Shown in pieces: positions 34,008 through 41,823 of a DNA stretch of 64,000 nucleotides (within the stretch, counting starts at the first letter, position 1; every line of letters begins with the position of its first letter). The DNA is taken from NCBI GenBank assembly GCA_019745415.1, contig JAIETF010000035.1, forward strand, positions 1 through 64,000, read 5' to 3'. This DNA is from Candidatus Obscuribacterales bacterium. GTDB lineage: Bacteria; Cyanobacteriota; Vampirovibrionia; Obscuribacterales; Obscuribacteraceae. The translations under genes and the position numbers were made by a program. The notes under the pieces are model-generated. The model was not told where the DNA came from. It was given only the letters and a program-made list of their open reading frames with translations, and did no database searches.

Positions 34008-34919
34008 TTATACTGCCGCCAATTCTCTATCTTTTCTTTCCGGGTATGTCTCAATCAATCTATCTTTCCAATACTGAAATTTCTCTTCCAGCTCTGCTTT
34101 TAAGCTGGGTGTTCTCTCTGCTGCTTTCTTATAAGCCTCTTTCAAGATATCGTAGGTGGTTAGGCCTTCCTGCAGATAGTAGAGGTTGTAGCGGCAGAAA
34201 CTACCCAAGATAAGCTCTTCTGCTTGCTTCTGGGAGCCGGTTTGCATTAGTTGAATAGACTGCTCAACCAGGCTCTCTTTAATTTGACTGGTCAAGGGCG
34301 CCTTTTCCACTTTAAGTGCTTCATCCAAGAATTCATTGTCGAGCAAGTCTTGCAGCTTTTGATTGACATAGCAGTCGATCATGAGATGAATGCGGGCACT
34401 TTCACCGAAGTTGCATGCACTATGAATGGTGCTCTTCGGATCAAGCTTCCAGAGATAGCCTGTTTGAAAATGCACATTGGTGTCAGTTCCGACGATGAAA
34501 GATTGAGCATTGGTAATTAGTGGAATATGCAGGCGGAAGCGCGGCACCGCTTCAAGGTAGACGAAGTCTCTGTGCTCGTGATAGAAAGTGCCCGGCTCAA
34601 GCTTGAGCAAACGGGCTCCCATCACTTCCATGTCGGCAAGCGGCATGCCCTTTTCAAAGAAAAGAGACTGCATCACCGGCATCGACTCTAATAGTGGTGT
34701 CGGCTTGAGTGCACGGCAATCGCGATAATCAAAGTTTTGCTGTTCGCCTGTTGGGTTGAGTAAAGTTGCTACCTGCATACCCGCCGAAGCGTATTCCGGA
34801 TAAGGTTCCGCCCAAAGACCGGCAAGGGTCGGATGTGTTTCGATTTCGCTCACTAGTTTTGCCAGAAGCGAAGTTTCTATTTTCATTAGCTGCGAAATGT
34901 TTTGAAGGTCCATATTCAC
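34008..34919 (-). CDS. Aspartyl/asparaginyl beta-hydroxylase-like dioxygenase (first gene of operon)
   Basis: This 303-aa protein carries the Asp/Asn beta-hydroxylase core. YHEHRD supplies the His/Asp iron ligands (114-118), RLHIPL and TN follow (129-137), LWKLDPKSTIHSACN supplies the second His (166), and RIHLMIDC is near 176-183. It should be a non-heme Fe(II)/2-oxoglutarate oxygenase. Such enzymes hydroxylate Asp in proteins or in metal-binding natural products. Residues 1-100 and 190-303 are additional helical parts of unknown role. The frame opens with a GTG at 34919; the ATG at 34913 has a better-spaced gga ribosome site. It is the first gene after the divergent promoter region. Confidence 0.85.
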   Translation of the reverse strand: MNMDLQNISQLMKIETSLLAKLVSEIETHPTLAGLWAEPYPEYASAGMQVATLLNPTGEQQNFDYRDCRALKPTPLLESMPVMQSLFFEKGMPLADMEVMGARLLKLEPGTFYHEHRDFVYLEAVPRFRLHIPLITNAQSFIVGTDTNVHFQTGYLWKLDPKSTIHSACNFGESARIHLMIDCYVNQKLQDLLDNEFLDEALKVEKAPLTSQIKESLVEQSIQLMQTGSQKQAEELILGSFCRYNLYYLQEGLTTYDILKEAYKKAAERTPSLKAELEEKFQYWKDRLIETYPERKDRELAAV

Positions 34920-35050
34920 ATCCGATCTATAGATATAGGTTGGGCGGTAGCATGATATCTGAAAATGGTTTCCGGATTGGGTTTGATTAACTGCTTAAAA
35001 TGCGAATTCTTTCAAATCTTCATCTTCTCCTGACTTCTCTTTCTGTTTGC

Positions 35051-35081
35051 TTTAGAGTTTGAGTCTCGGAGTGCTTGTCAA
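35051..35081 (-). promoter_or_regulatory. Candidate sigma70 promoter of the 12-gene operon
   Basis: On the minus strand a consensus -35 TTGACA (35081-35076) is followed after 19 bases by TCTAAA (35056-35051) as -10. The spacing is one to two bases above optimum. The start of transcription would be near 35045, leaving a leader of about 125 bases. Confidence 0.4.
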
Positions 35082-35089
35082 CGAATTGG

Positions 35090-35109
35090 TTCTCAAAAGT
35101 TATTGAGAA
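35090..35109. promoter_or_regulatory. 7-6-7 inverted repeat, candidate Fur-family operator
   Basis: The arms ttctcaa (35090-35096) and ttgagaa (35103-35109) are perfect reverse complements around a six-base centre. The repeat lies just upstream of the candidate -35 of the operon. Its AT-rich arms have the general look of Fur-superfamily sites but do not match a textbook Fur, Zur or PerR box. Confidence 0.45.
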
Positions 35110-35197
35110 TATGTTGCAACAAGCGCAAAAACTAGTTTATATCTGACACCATAGAATGGTGCAAATGTTTGCCAAATATTTCGGTAGATGAGGCTAC

Positions 35198-35203
35198 TAT
35201 AAT
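35198..35203 (+). promoter_or_regulatory. Consensus -10 box (TATAAT) of the MFS transporter gene
   Basis: A perfect TATAAT lies 22 bases before the transporter ATG, so the mRNA leader would be very short (about 15 bases, including aggcgg as ribosome site). The -35 region is poor: ttgcca at 35169 is too far, and the correctly spaced hexamer is only A/T rich. Confidence 0.45.
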
Positions 35204-35225
35204 GTGCTCAGGCGGCGGCTTTTAG

Positions 35226-36602
35226 ATGGATTCTTCAGCGATTGATCAGGCGAATAAAGCCAATCAAGCCAATCAAGCAAGTTTAGAAAATGGTGAGCCC
35301 CTCTTGGATGAGCAATATTCTGAGAAGAGACTTATTTCGCTTGTGGCGATCTGTTTTCTCACTCAAGGCATCTCTCAGCATTTTTCTTTGCTCAGTCAGC
35401 CGCTTAATTCTTTTTTGAAAGACCGGCTTGCCCTCAGCGCTTTTGATATGTCTTGCTTCTTTGCCGTCTTGATGTTGCCCTGGGTGATCAAACCCATCTA
35501 CGGCATTATTTGCGACACCATTCCAGGCCTTGGCAGAGGGCGCCTTGCTTACCTCTTTCTCGGAAACCTGGTAACAGCTCTATTCTATATTTGCTTGGCT
35601 TTTTGTTTTGGTGCTCATGATCAGTTCGCTAACTGGCTGAGTGCTCGATGGCAGGCTCTCGCCATTGTCATTCTTCTTTTCTTGGGCTCGACCGGCATGG
35701 CTTTGGTTACTGTAGTCACCACTTCTTTGTCTGCTAGATCACAATTTAGCCGACGTCTCTTTGGCTTGCAGGGCTTCAATTATTATTTGTCCAATATCCC
35801 GGCTTTGGTGCTGGGTGGTTATTTAGCTAAGTCGATAGCTATCGGCTCGCCGGTTCAGGCTTATCTGGTGATGAGTGGAGCACTTGTTTTAGCGGCTCTT
35901 CCTGCCTTGGTTACGGCAGTTCTTTTATGGCGAGATATGCGGAGAGAAGGCCGCCTATTCCAAGATTTCATATTATCTCGCAAGGAGAATGAGGTCTCGC
36001 TATTCTCCTTGCTAAGTGCAGAAGCGCTGTCCAGCATGAGAGGCTTCTTTTCTGAAAGACAGTTGAAAGCAACTTTGATCTTTCTCGCGCTCTGGAACTT
36101 CTCCCCTAGCCTGGGTACCGGTTTGTACTTTTACGAGCGCAACATACTAAAATTCAGCCCGGAGTTGATTGCCAACTTGGCTGCAGCAAGCTCATTAGGC
36201 ATGCTCATCGGTTCTCTCCTTTTTGGGCTGGTCAACAAACGTTTCCATTTGAAATGGATGGCAGCCTGGTCAATCTTGGCTTCCGTTCTTTATGTTTTTC
36301 TGGAAGATCCAGTCATTGCCTACTCAATTGAGTTTTTCCGGGGTTTCTCTCTTTCCATCTTTACTCTGTTTTTATACAGCCTGGCCGCCGAGGTAGCTCC
36401 AGCAAAGAACAATGCCTTCGCCATGGCTCTCTTTATTTGTTTCTATAATCTTGCCAATGAGCTTGGTATGGTGCTGGGAGGCTTCCTTTATTCCACTCTT
36501 TGCGAGAGGTATCTTTCCGGCTCGATTTTGCCACTAATAGCGGTATCAGTTGCGACCACCCTGCTTTCGCTTTTTTGTATACCGTTTATGAAGAAAGAAT
36601 AG
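35226..36602 (+). CDS. MFS transporter, folate/biopterin (BT1)-like
   Basis: This 458-aa inner-membrane carrier has about 12 transmembrane helices after a 35-residue polar N-terminus that contains QANQANQA-type repeats. The motif PWVIKPIYGIICDTIPG is the hallmark of the BT1/FBT branch of the major facilitator superfamily. Members move pteridines, folates or amino-acid-like compounds, but most are uncharacterised. It is transcribed away from the 12-gene operon from the shared control region. It is therefore the probable exporter of the product or importer of a precursor or metal complex. Confidence 0.85.
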   Translation: MDSSAIDQANKANQANQASLENGEPLLDEQYSEKRLISLVAICFLTQGISQHFSLLSQPLNSFLKDRLALSAFDMSCFFAVLMLPWVIKPIYGIICDTIPGLGRGRLAYLFLGNLVTALFYICLAFCFGAHDQFANWLSARWQALAIVILLFLGSTGMALVTVVTTSLSARSQFSRRLFGLQGFNYYLSNIPALVLGGYLAKSIAIGSPVQAYLVMSGALVLAALPALVTAVLLWRDMRREGRLFQDFILSRKENEVSLFSLLSAEALSSMRGFFSERQLKATLIFLALWNFSPSLGTGLYFYERNILKFSPELIANLAAASSLGMLIGSLLFGLVNKRFHLKWMAAWSILASVLYVFLEDPVIAYSIEFFRGFSLSIFTLFLYSLAAEVAPAKNNAFAMALFICFYNLANELGMVLGGFLYSTLCERYLSGSILPLIAVSVATTLLSLFCIPFMKKE

Positions 36603-36790
36603 CTCTTACGATCTTCGAGAATTGCTCTGTTCTAGAATTGAATTAAGGGGTATAAAAAAGAGTAGATCTGAATTGAGTTAAATCTTTCAGATAGATCTAT
36701 TGAAACCTTCTTTGGGGCTTGCTGGTCGGGCTCCTTCGCTGCTTTCAAGTACTGGAGAATGAGTTGAACCAAACCGAGCTGGCTGTCAAT

Positions 36791-37618
36791 ATGAAGCCGA
36801 CGGCAAAGCCGAAAGCCCGAAAGCGCAGTGTTGTTCTAATGGAGCGAGATATACTCGCCTTGTTGGAGCTTTATTTACACCGGACGGTCTCTTCTAGCCA
36901 GTTGGCGAGGCTTTGCTTTTCTGATATCAGCTATGAAACAGCCAGGAAAAGACTGCGCCGTATTCAGCAGGCCGGCTTCACTGGTTCGGCTTCTTCCGGG
37001 CGAATGGAAGGGCGCGGTCGACCGGAGTTGATTTACTTCCTCACCAGTGCCGGTGCAAGAGCCCTTGAGCAACATCGCGGTATATCTTGGGAAACTATAC
37101 CGACCGGTCCGCCGCATACCTATCATAAAGAGCACTTTCTCAGGTTGGTTGATCTGCGCCTTGCACTTGAAGATGCTGAAAAAGAAGGTGTTATAAGAAG
37201 TCTAGAGTTTGTTACCGGTCGAGAGTTTTGGAAAGAACTAGCCGGTGATATGACCGAAGCTGAAGAGCAGGCGGACGCCACTATTTCTTTTGAATTTGTC
37301 GAGCACGCTCCCGATGGACAGAAAGTAGTACCGGTGCGCATTTTGCTTGAGATCGATACGGGGAATTTCCGTCAAACCAGGCATTGGGAACCGAAAATTC
37401 GTGCTTTTCTCAAAACCGGCTTGCCTATCTGGGTGATTACGGGCAGTGCCCCGCGCATTCTTACCTTGCGAAAATGGACCCAGCCTTTGCTTGATGAAGT
37501 AGGAGTCGGTCCAGGCAAATGTGTTTTTGCGGTTTATAACGACATTGTCGAAAAGGGTGTTTTTCATTCCACCTGGCAGCGCACCGACGGAACAGTTTCT
37601 GATATGAGACCCCGCTAA
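36791..37618 (+). CDS. Replication-relaxation family-like winged-helix protein
   Basis: From the ATG at 36791 the product has about 275 residues; the open frame begins at a TTG at 36719, and the start is uncertain. The N-terminal part (about 15-90) is a winged helix: RDILALLELYLHRTVSSSQLARLCF, cut here by ETARKRLRRIQQAG, and then GRPELIYFLTSAG. The C-terminal part (about 115-260) has LLEIDTGNFR and WVITGSAPRI, resembling the nuclease-like half of the replication-relaxation family. These proteins are found on integrative and conjugative elements, where they assist replication initiation. Here it is alone. It is convergent with the ABC ATPase gene and overlaps it by four bases. Confidence 0.6.
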   Translation: MKPTAKPKARKRSVVLMERDILALLELYLHRTVSSSQLARLCFSDISYETARKRLRRIQQAGFTGSASSGRMEGRGRPELIYFLTSAGARALEQHRGISWETIPTGPPHTYHKEHFLRLVDLRLALEDAEKEGVIRSLEFVTGREFWKELAGDMTEAEEQADATISFEFVEHAPDGQKVVPVRILLEIDTGNFRQTRHWEPKIRAFLKTGLPIWVITGSAPRILTLRKWTQPLLDEVGVGPGKCVFAVYNDIVEKGVFHSTWQRTDGTVSDMRPR

Positions 37619-38613
37619 GTTAAGAGTTCTTCGGCGAAATGACAGGCTGAGCTATGTCCAGGTTGAATCTCTCTTAGTTCGGGCACTTCAGCTCGGCAGC
37701 GCTCTCTGGCCATAGGGCAGCGCGTATGAAAAGCGCATCCTGATGGCGGGTTGGCTGGACTGGGTAGATCGCCGGTCAAAATAATGCGACTGCTGCGGTC
37801 GAAATCAGGATCAGGTACCGGTGCTGCCGATATCAATGCTTTGGCATAAGGATGCAAGGGCTTGCCATAGACCTGGCTGGTTTGTCCGATTTCAACCACT
37901 CGCCCAAGATACATGACTGCGATACGGTCGCTGATATATCGCACCACGTCTAAATTGTGCGCAATGAAAAGATAGGTGAGTTTGAATTCGTTCTTGAGGT
38001 CGACAAGCAAATTGAGAATTTGGGCCTGTACGCTCACATCTAGAGCCGAAACCGGTTCGTCGGCGACGATAAGTTTTGGCTTCAGGGCTAGAGCCCTGGC
38101 TATGCCTATGCGTTGACGCTGTCCTCCTGAAAATTCGTGCGGATAACGGTCAAGCATTTCTTTTTTCAGGCCGACAAGGCTAATCAGTCTCTCGGCCTCC
38201 GCCCGCAAAGCCGCACCCTGGAAAAGAGAATGTACTTGCAGGGGCTCGGCCAAAATCTGTTCCACCGTCATGCGCGGATCTAGGCTGGCATAGGGATTCT
38301 GAAAGACGATCTGCATTTCTTTGCGCAGAGGTTTCATGGCCTTATTGTCTAGGTCCATTATGTTCTGACCTTGGAACTTGACCTGTCCGTCTGTGGCGCC
38401 CATAAGACGAAGCATCACTCTACCTAGGGTGGACTTACCGCAACCTGATTCACCTACCAAGCCTAAGGTCTCGCCTTCGAAAATATCGAGGTTGACCCCA
38501 CTCAATGCCCGCACGGCCCCGCACTCTTTGTTAAAGAAGCCTTTGCGAATGGGGAAGTGCTTGGTCAGATTTCTAATTTCGACCAGGGCGCGGGCATTTT
38601 CTTCTTGGGGCAT
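37615..38613 (-). CDS. Oligopeptide/dipeptide ABC transporter ATP-binding protein (DppF/OppF type)
   Basis: This 332-aa cytosolic ATPase has Walker A GESGCGKST at residues 54-62, the signature FSGGQRQRIGIARAL, Walker B LIVADEPVSALD, and the C-terminal oligo_HPY extension with cysteines (CAFHTRCPMARERC). It is the F-type subunit that pairs with a D-type ATPase, two permeases and a binding protein. None of these partners is in the window, so it is an orphan and must work with subunits encoded elsewhere. The ribosome site aggaaa precedes the ATG. Confidence 0.92.
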   Translation of the reverse strand: MPQEENARALVEIRNLTKHFPIRKGFFNKECGAVRALSGVNLDIFEGETLGLVGESGCGKSTLGRVMLRLMGATDGQVKFQGQNIMDLDNKAMKPLRKEMQIVFQNPYASLDPRMTVEQILAEPLQVHSLFQGAALRAEAERLISLVGLKKEMLDRYPHEFSGGQRQRIGIARALALKPKLIVADEPVSALDVSVQAQILNLLVDLKNEFKLTYLFIAHNLDVVRYISDRIAVMYLGRVVEIGQTSQVYGKPLHPYAKALISAAPVPDPDFDRSSRIILTGDLPSPANPPSGCAFHTRCPMARERCRAEVPELREIQPGHSSACHFAEELLT

Positions 38614-38627
38614 TTGCTTTCCTGTTT

Positions 38628-39104
38628 TCAGGGCAATTTAGTTGAGAGTGTGTTTATCGTCTCACTTAATTTTGCCAGAAAACTTACTCTCTTGGCTTCG
38701 CTGGTGGTGGCGTCGTCTCCGTCCAGGTGGCGGCAAGAATTGAGGACAATCTTTTCAACCCCTTTCTTGGGGCTGCGCTGTAGTTCAATTGGTCTAATTG
38801 CTCGAGCGATGCGAAGCTCTGGGCTGTCAATAGATTCTTCCAGAGAGTCTGTTTCTTCTAATTGCCATTCGGCTTTGATGGCAAGCTCGTTTTTCCAGTC
38901 ATTCAGATCTTTCTTTGAGACTATCTCGCAGGCGGCGCAGGCACTCTCGAAGGAACTCATTAAGGTGTCTGTGCCAGCTCCTTCTTGATAATTGCCCCAT
39001 ATATTCTCGCGAATCTTATAAGGACGTGGTTCTCTGAGGAATACGTACCAGAAAACAGTATATAGAATGGCTAGTTCGATTGCGATTATCAAATAAGCGA
39101 ACAA
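38628..39104 (-). CDS. Hypothetical membrane-anchored protein
   Basis: This 158-aa protein has one N-terminal transmembrane helix (about residues 3-23, rich in I, L, Y and F). A mostly helical, charged soluble part follows, with several Glu-rich stretches and three cysteines. No family is recognised. It precedes the ABC ATPase gene by 14 bases on the same strand and may be co-transcribed with it. It does not look like a permease or binding protein. Confidence 0.6.
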   Translation of the reverse strand: MFAYLIIAIELAILYTVFWYVFLREPRPYKIRENIWGNYQEGAGTDTLMSSFESACAACEIVSKKDLNDWKNELAIKAEWQLEETDSLEESIDSPELRIARAIRPIELQRSPKKGVEKIVLNSCRHLDGDDATTSEAKRVSFLAKLSETINTLSTKLP

Positions 39105-39488
39105 AACCGCCTCCTGGCCTGTGCCACGAGAAAAGGATGCCTAAAAAGAGCACTGAACAATAAGCCGGGGAGGCAGAGGTTGAATCAGTTACTTTCGATT
39201 GGTGCTATGAAAGTGAATAAGGTTTAGTGTGCATTTATTTTAACGAAGTATTGCAAAAAAGCTATAACTCTTTAATAAATTCAGAGATGTCAAGTGATTA
39301 ATTGTGATCTTGCAAAGCTCCCCTGTAACTTGCTTTCCGGTCTCGCCTTGAGAAATTGGGCCGCTTTTTAAGGAGGGCTTGGTCCAGATGTCAGGCGTGC
39401 TTGGTGCAAAATTTCAGCACCCAGCTTGCATTAATATTTAGCTGCTTATTGGAACAATCGGCGCAAACAAAAAGGCAGATGACCTGAG
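39105..39488. other. 384-bp intergenic region, divergent promoters
   Basis: This AT-rich region lies between divergent genes. A plausible plus-strand promoter is ttgcaa near 39252 with taataa 16 bases later. A ribosome-site-like aggagg near 39371 precedes a 17-codon frame that I do not regard as a gene. No RNA gene or repeat is seen. Confidence 0.35.
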
Positions 39489-40712
39489 ATGGACTTTGAA
39501 TATGCTGAAGGCGTGAAAGACCGGGCTCTAGCCCAAATTGCCGTAGTCGGTGCAGGCACAATGGGGTCTTCAATAGCCCTAACATTTGCCCAGAATGGGC
39601 ATTCGGTCTTACTGAAGGAGACCTCAGAGGACTTTCTGCAAAAAGGCTATGCCAATATAGAGAGATTGCTGGCCGGTCGTCGTAGAAAGGGACTCAGTGA
39701 GGAAGAGAGTCTAGCTATTAGAGAGCGCATCTCAGGCACCATTGACTATGAAAACTTTGCCGATGTCGAGCTGGTAATCGAAGCCGCATCGGAGAACATC
39801 GAAGTAAAGAAAGGAATTTTTGAAGCTCTCGATGAGTGGTGCAATCTTGATTGCATACTTGCCTCAAACACCTCCAGCCTCTCAATTACACAGCTTGGAT
39901 CTTTTACTCGCCGTGCCGATAAAGTACTGGGCATGCACTTCTTCAACCCTGCTCATATTATGAAACTGGTTGAGGTTGTACCTGGGCTAGAAACTTCGCA
40001 CGAGACTGTTCTGTACGCTCTCAACTTGGCTGCTTCTATCGGTAAATTGGCTGTGCGCGTGGAAGAATGCGCTTCCTTCTTGGTTAATCGTCTGCTTGGG
40101 CGCTATATGAATGAGTCGCTCTATGTTTTGACCAGTGGTTTAGCCGGTGTTGAAGAGATTGATCAGGCAGTTGTCGACTATGTCATGCCTATTGGACCCT
40201 TGGCTTTGCGAGACATGAACGGCGCCGATATAGGCTTGAGTGTGGCTCGTTACAATTGGCAGGAGTATGGTCCACGCTTTGCCGTGCCGCAGCTCTTGGA
40301 AGTTATGGTGGAAAGTGGTGTGCTCGGGCAGAAAACTGGTGCGGGCTTCTATGCTTATGACGGCGATAAGAAACGAAGTGGTGTCAATTTGCAGCTCACT
40401 GAACTAATCGAAAAAGTAGCCCGGTTTGAAGCCCCGGCCAAAGGAAAAATGCAGGTTGAGAATCTCTTCTTGCCCATGATCAACGAAGCTTTTCTGGCTT
40501 TGCAAGAGAGAATCTGCCAGCCGGAAGATTTAGATTCAGCTCTAAAAGCCGGTCTCGGTATGCGCAAAGGTCCTTTGGAGTTGGCTTCGGATATGGGTCT
40601 CAAGCAGTGTTTGCAACAAATGGAAGAAAATTTCCAAATATACGGCGAGCGCTTCAGACCGGCCCCGCTATTGAAGCGTTTTGTCTGGGCCAATCGAAAT
40701 TCAGTTTTTTAA
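39489..40712 (+). CDS. 3-hydroxyacyl-CoA dehydrogenase
   Basis: This 407-aa NAD-dependent enzyme interconverts 3-hydroxyacyl-CoA and 3-oxoacyl-CoA. The Rossmann motif VVGAGTMGSSIA starts at residue 19. Further family landmarks are EAASENIEVKK, SNTSSLSIT and MHFFNPAHIMKLVEV with the catalytic His, followed by VNRLLGRYMNE. A second C-terminal dehydrogenase domain is present (residues about 310-400), making it longer than the 285-aa single-domain Hbd. No thiolase or enoyl-CoA hydratase is nearby, so the pathway (butanoate, fatty acid or phenylacetate) is open. Confidence 0.92.
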   Translation: MDFEYAEGVKDRALAQIAVVGAGTMGSSIALTFAQNGHSVLLKETSEDFLQKGYANIERLLAGRRRKGLSEEESLAIRERISGTIDYENFADVELVIEAASENIEVKKGIFEALDEWCNLDCILASNTSSLSITQLGSFTRRADKVLGMHFFNPAHIMKLVEVVPGLETSHETVLYALNLAASIGKLAVRVEECASFLVNRLLGRYMNESLYVLTSGLAGVEEIDQAVVDYVMPIGPLALRDMNGADIGLSVARYNWQEYGPRFAVPQLLEVMVESGVLGQKTGAGFYAYDGDKKRSGVNLQLTELIEKVARFEAPAKGKMQVENLFLPMINEAFLALQERICQPEDLDSALKAGLGMRKGPLELASDMGLKQCLQQMEENFQIYGERFRPAPLLKRFVWANRNSVF

Positions 40713-40726
40713 GCCAGCTGGTGCGG

Positions 40727-40825
40727 TTATTCTTTTAACTCGCCGCCGACATTGAAGCGGTCGTTAATCCAAAGGGCGATGAACGAACATGCAGCGGTGA
40801 GTGATATGCCTATTGCCAGTTCCAT
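40727..40825 (-). CDS. Tiny membrane protein (32 aa), candidate
   Basis: This is an ATG-to-TAA frame of 32 codons on the minus strand with a good aaggat ribosome site six bases upstream. The product starts MELAIGISLTAACSFIALW, a single hydrophobic helix, and ends in a short charged tail. It ends 14 bases from the stop of the convergent dehydrogenase gene. The ribosome site and composition argue for a real small membrane protein, but length alone gives weak support. Confidence 0.45.
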   Translation of the reverse strand: MELAIGISLTAACSFIALWINDRFNVGGELKE

Positions 40826-41049
40826 GACTGATCCTTATTACTTACTTGGTTATCCGAGTACTGTATATATGATGAGTGTAGTCTGGGAAAGGTGAGGTTA
40901 AGGGAATATTTTTGAATTGTTAAGGTTGCCTGTGTTCTGCCCTCGGTTTTTGTCTTGGACAACTATTAATCTAAACTATTTGCAGGGAACAGCCTGCCTC
41001 TCGTTCCGTCCTTTATCTTCAGTGTCAAGCAAAGTTTGAGGGTTCGAAA
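40826..41049. other. Intergenic region with candidate promoter for the TonB-C-like gene
   Basis: A plus-strand promoter is possible at ttgtct with taaact about 16 bases later (near 40951-40979). The ribosome site gaggg precedes the ATG at 41050. Together with the tiny ORF next to it, this makes up the 337-base gap after the dehydrogenase gene. No other feature is seen. Confidence 0.35.
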
Positions 41050-41823
41050 ATGAGTCCGTTTAGAGAGAGAAATGTCGCTAGCCTGGGCAAGACCTTTTGG
41101 GTTTTCGGGTTGGTTTTCGCCTTAGCTTTCTTTCTCTTTCAGGCTGAAGTTCAAACTGCAGAGGCAGCAGAAGTCTTAAGAGGCGGCGTTCTCATGAACG
41201 GTGCCGGTCAGCCTACCACTAGGCTATCTCGACCGGCAACAGTTTCCTCCGACAGTAAAAGCGATACAGCCCCTCCCACCGCTCCTTCTCGCTTTGCCGC
41301 CCGGGCCTCTTCCACAAGCACTATGCCCCCAAGCTCATTTTCGGGTGAGAGAGCCGGTGGCCTGGTCGATACTAGTTTGTTTGCCGCTGCGGCAAAGAGC
41401 GACAGTCGTTTGAGCGGCGGTGCCTTCGATAATGCTGCTAACAATAAGTTTGACATCGGCGCTGAACGCGGCTCTAGAGAACTGACTCTGGCCTGGGAAG
41501 CTTGGCATAAGCAAATTTGTGCCGAGATTTATGCGCGCTGGCAAGAGGTGGCGATGATCAGAGGTTCAGCCACAATGAAAGTAACAATCACAAGAGACAG
41601 GCATGTTGTTGCCGAAATCACCAGACCTTCTGGTAAACAGCGTTTCGACCGTATTCTCATCGGCGTGATTTCTTCTCTAGAGGGTAACCCAGGTCTTACT
41701 TTTCCAAAGGGTTCGCAAAGACAGTCGGTGAGTTTTGAAGCTGAGTATATAGCCGATACAAATGTTAAAGGCGGCTACAGCTGGACTCGCAACGACTATG
41801 AGACTGTGCGTCAGAATTATTAG
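41050..41823 (+). CDS. Exported protein with TonB/TolA C-terminal-like domain
   Basis: This 257-aa protein has an N-terminal hydrophobic segment (about 17-35, ending AEA) that is a signal peptide or anchor. A Ser/Pro/Ala-rich linker follows. The C-terminal domain (about 145-245) has the TonB/TolA pattern: WHKQICAEIYARW, then MKVTITRDRHVVAEI and FDRILIGVISSL, ending in a strand VSFEAEYI. TonB family members link inner and outer membranes. No ExbB/ExbD pair or receptor is nearby, so an energy-transducing role is unproven. A related C-terminal domain occurs in the protein at 50663-52072. Confidence 0.7.
   Translation: MSPFRERNVASLGKTFWVFGLVFALAFFLFQAEVQTAEAAEVLRGGVLMNGAGQPTTRLSRPATVSSDSKSDTAPPTAPSRFAARASSTSTMPPSSFSGERAGGLVDTSLFAAAAKSDSRLSGGAFDNAANNKFDIGAERGSRELTLAWEAWHKQICAEIYARWQEVAMIRGSATMKVTITRDRHVVAEITRPSGKQRFDRILIGVISSLEGNPGLTFPKGSQRQSVSFEAEYIADTNVKGGYSWTRNDYETVRQNY

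Larger units (their letters stand above)
34920..35225. promoter_or_regulatory. Divergent control region between the 12-gene operon and the MFS transporter
   Basis: This 306-base gap separates the minus-strand operon from the plus-strand transporter. It has candidate promoters in both directions and one clear inverted repeat. On the minus strand the leader also contains an aggag ribosome site followed by ATG and a stop three codons later, at about 35013-35024. That may be a chance mini-ORF. No gene-sized ORF is present. Confidence 0.6.

Noticed and set aside
39391-39585. 64-codon minus-strand frame upstream of the hydroxyacyl-CoA dehydrogenase
   Set aside because: It overlaps the dehydrogenase start region antisense and has no ribosome site or recognisable features.
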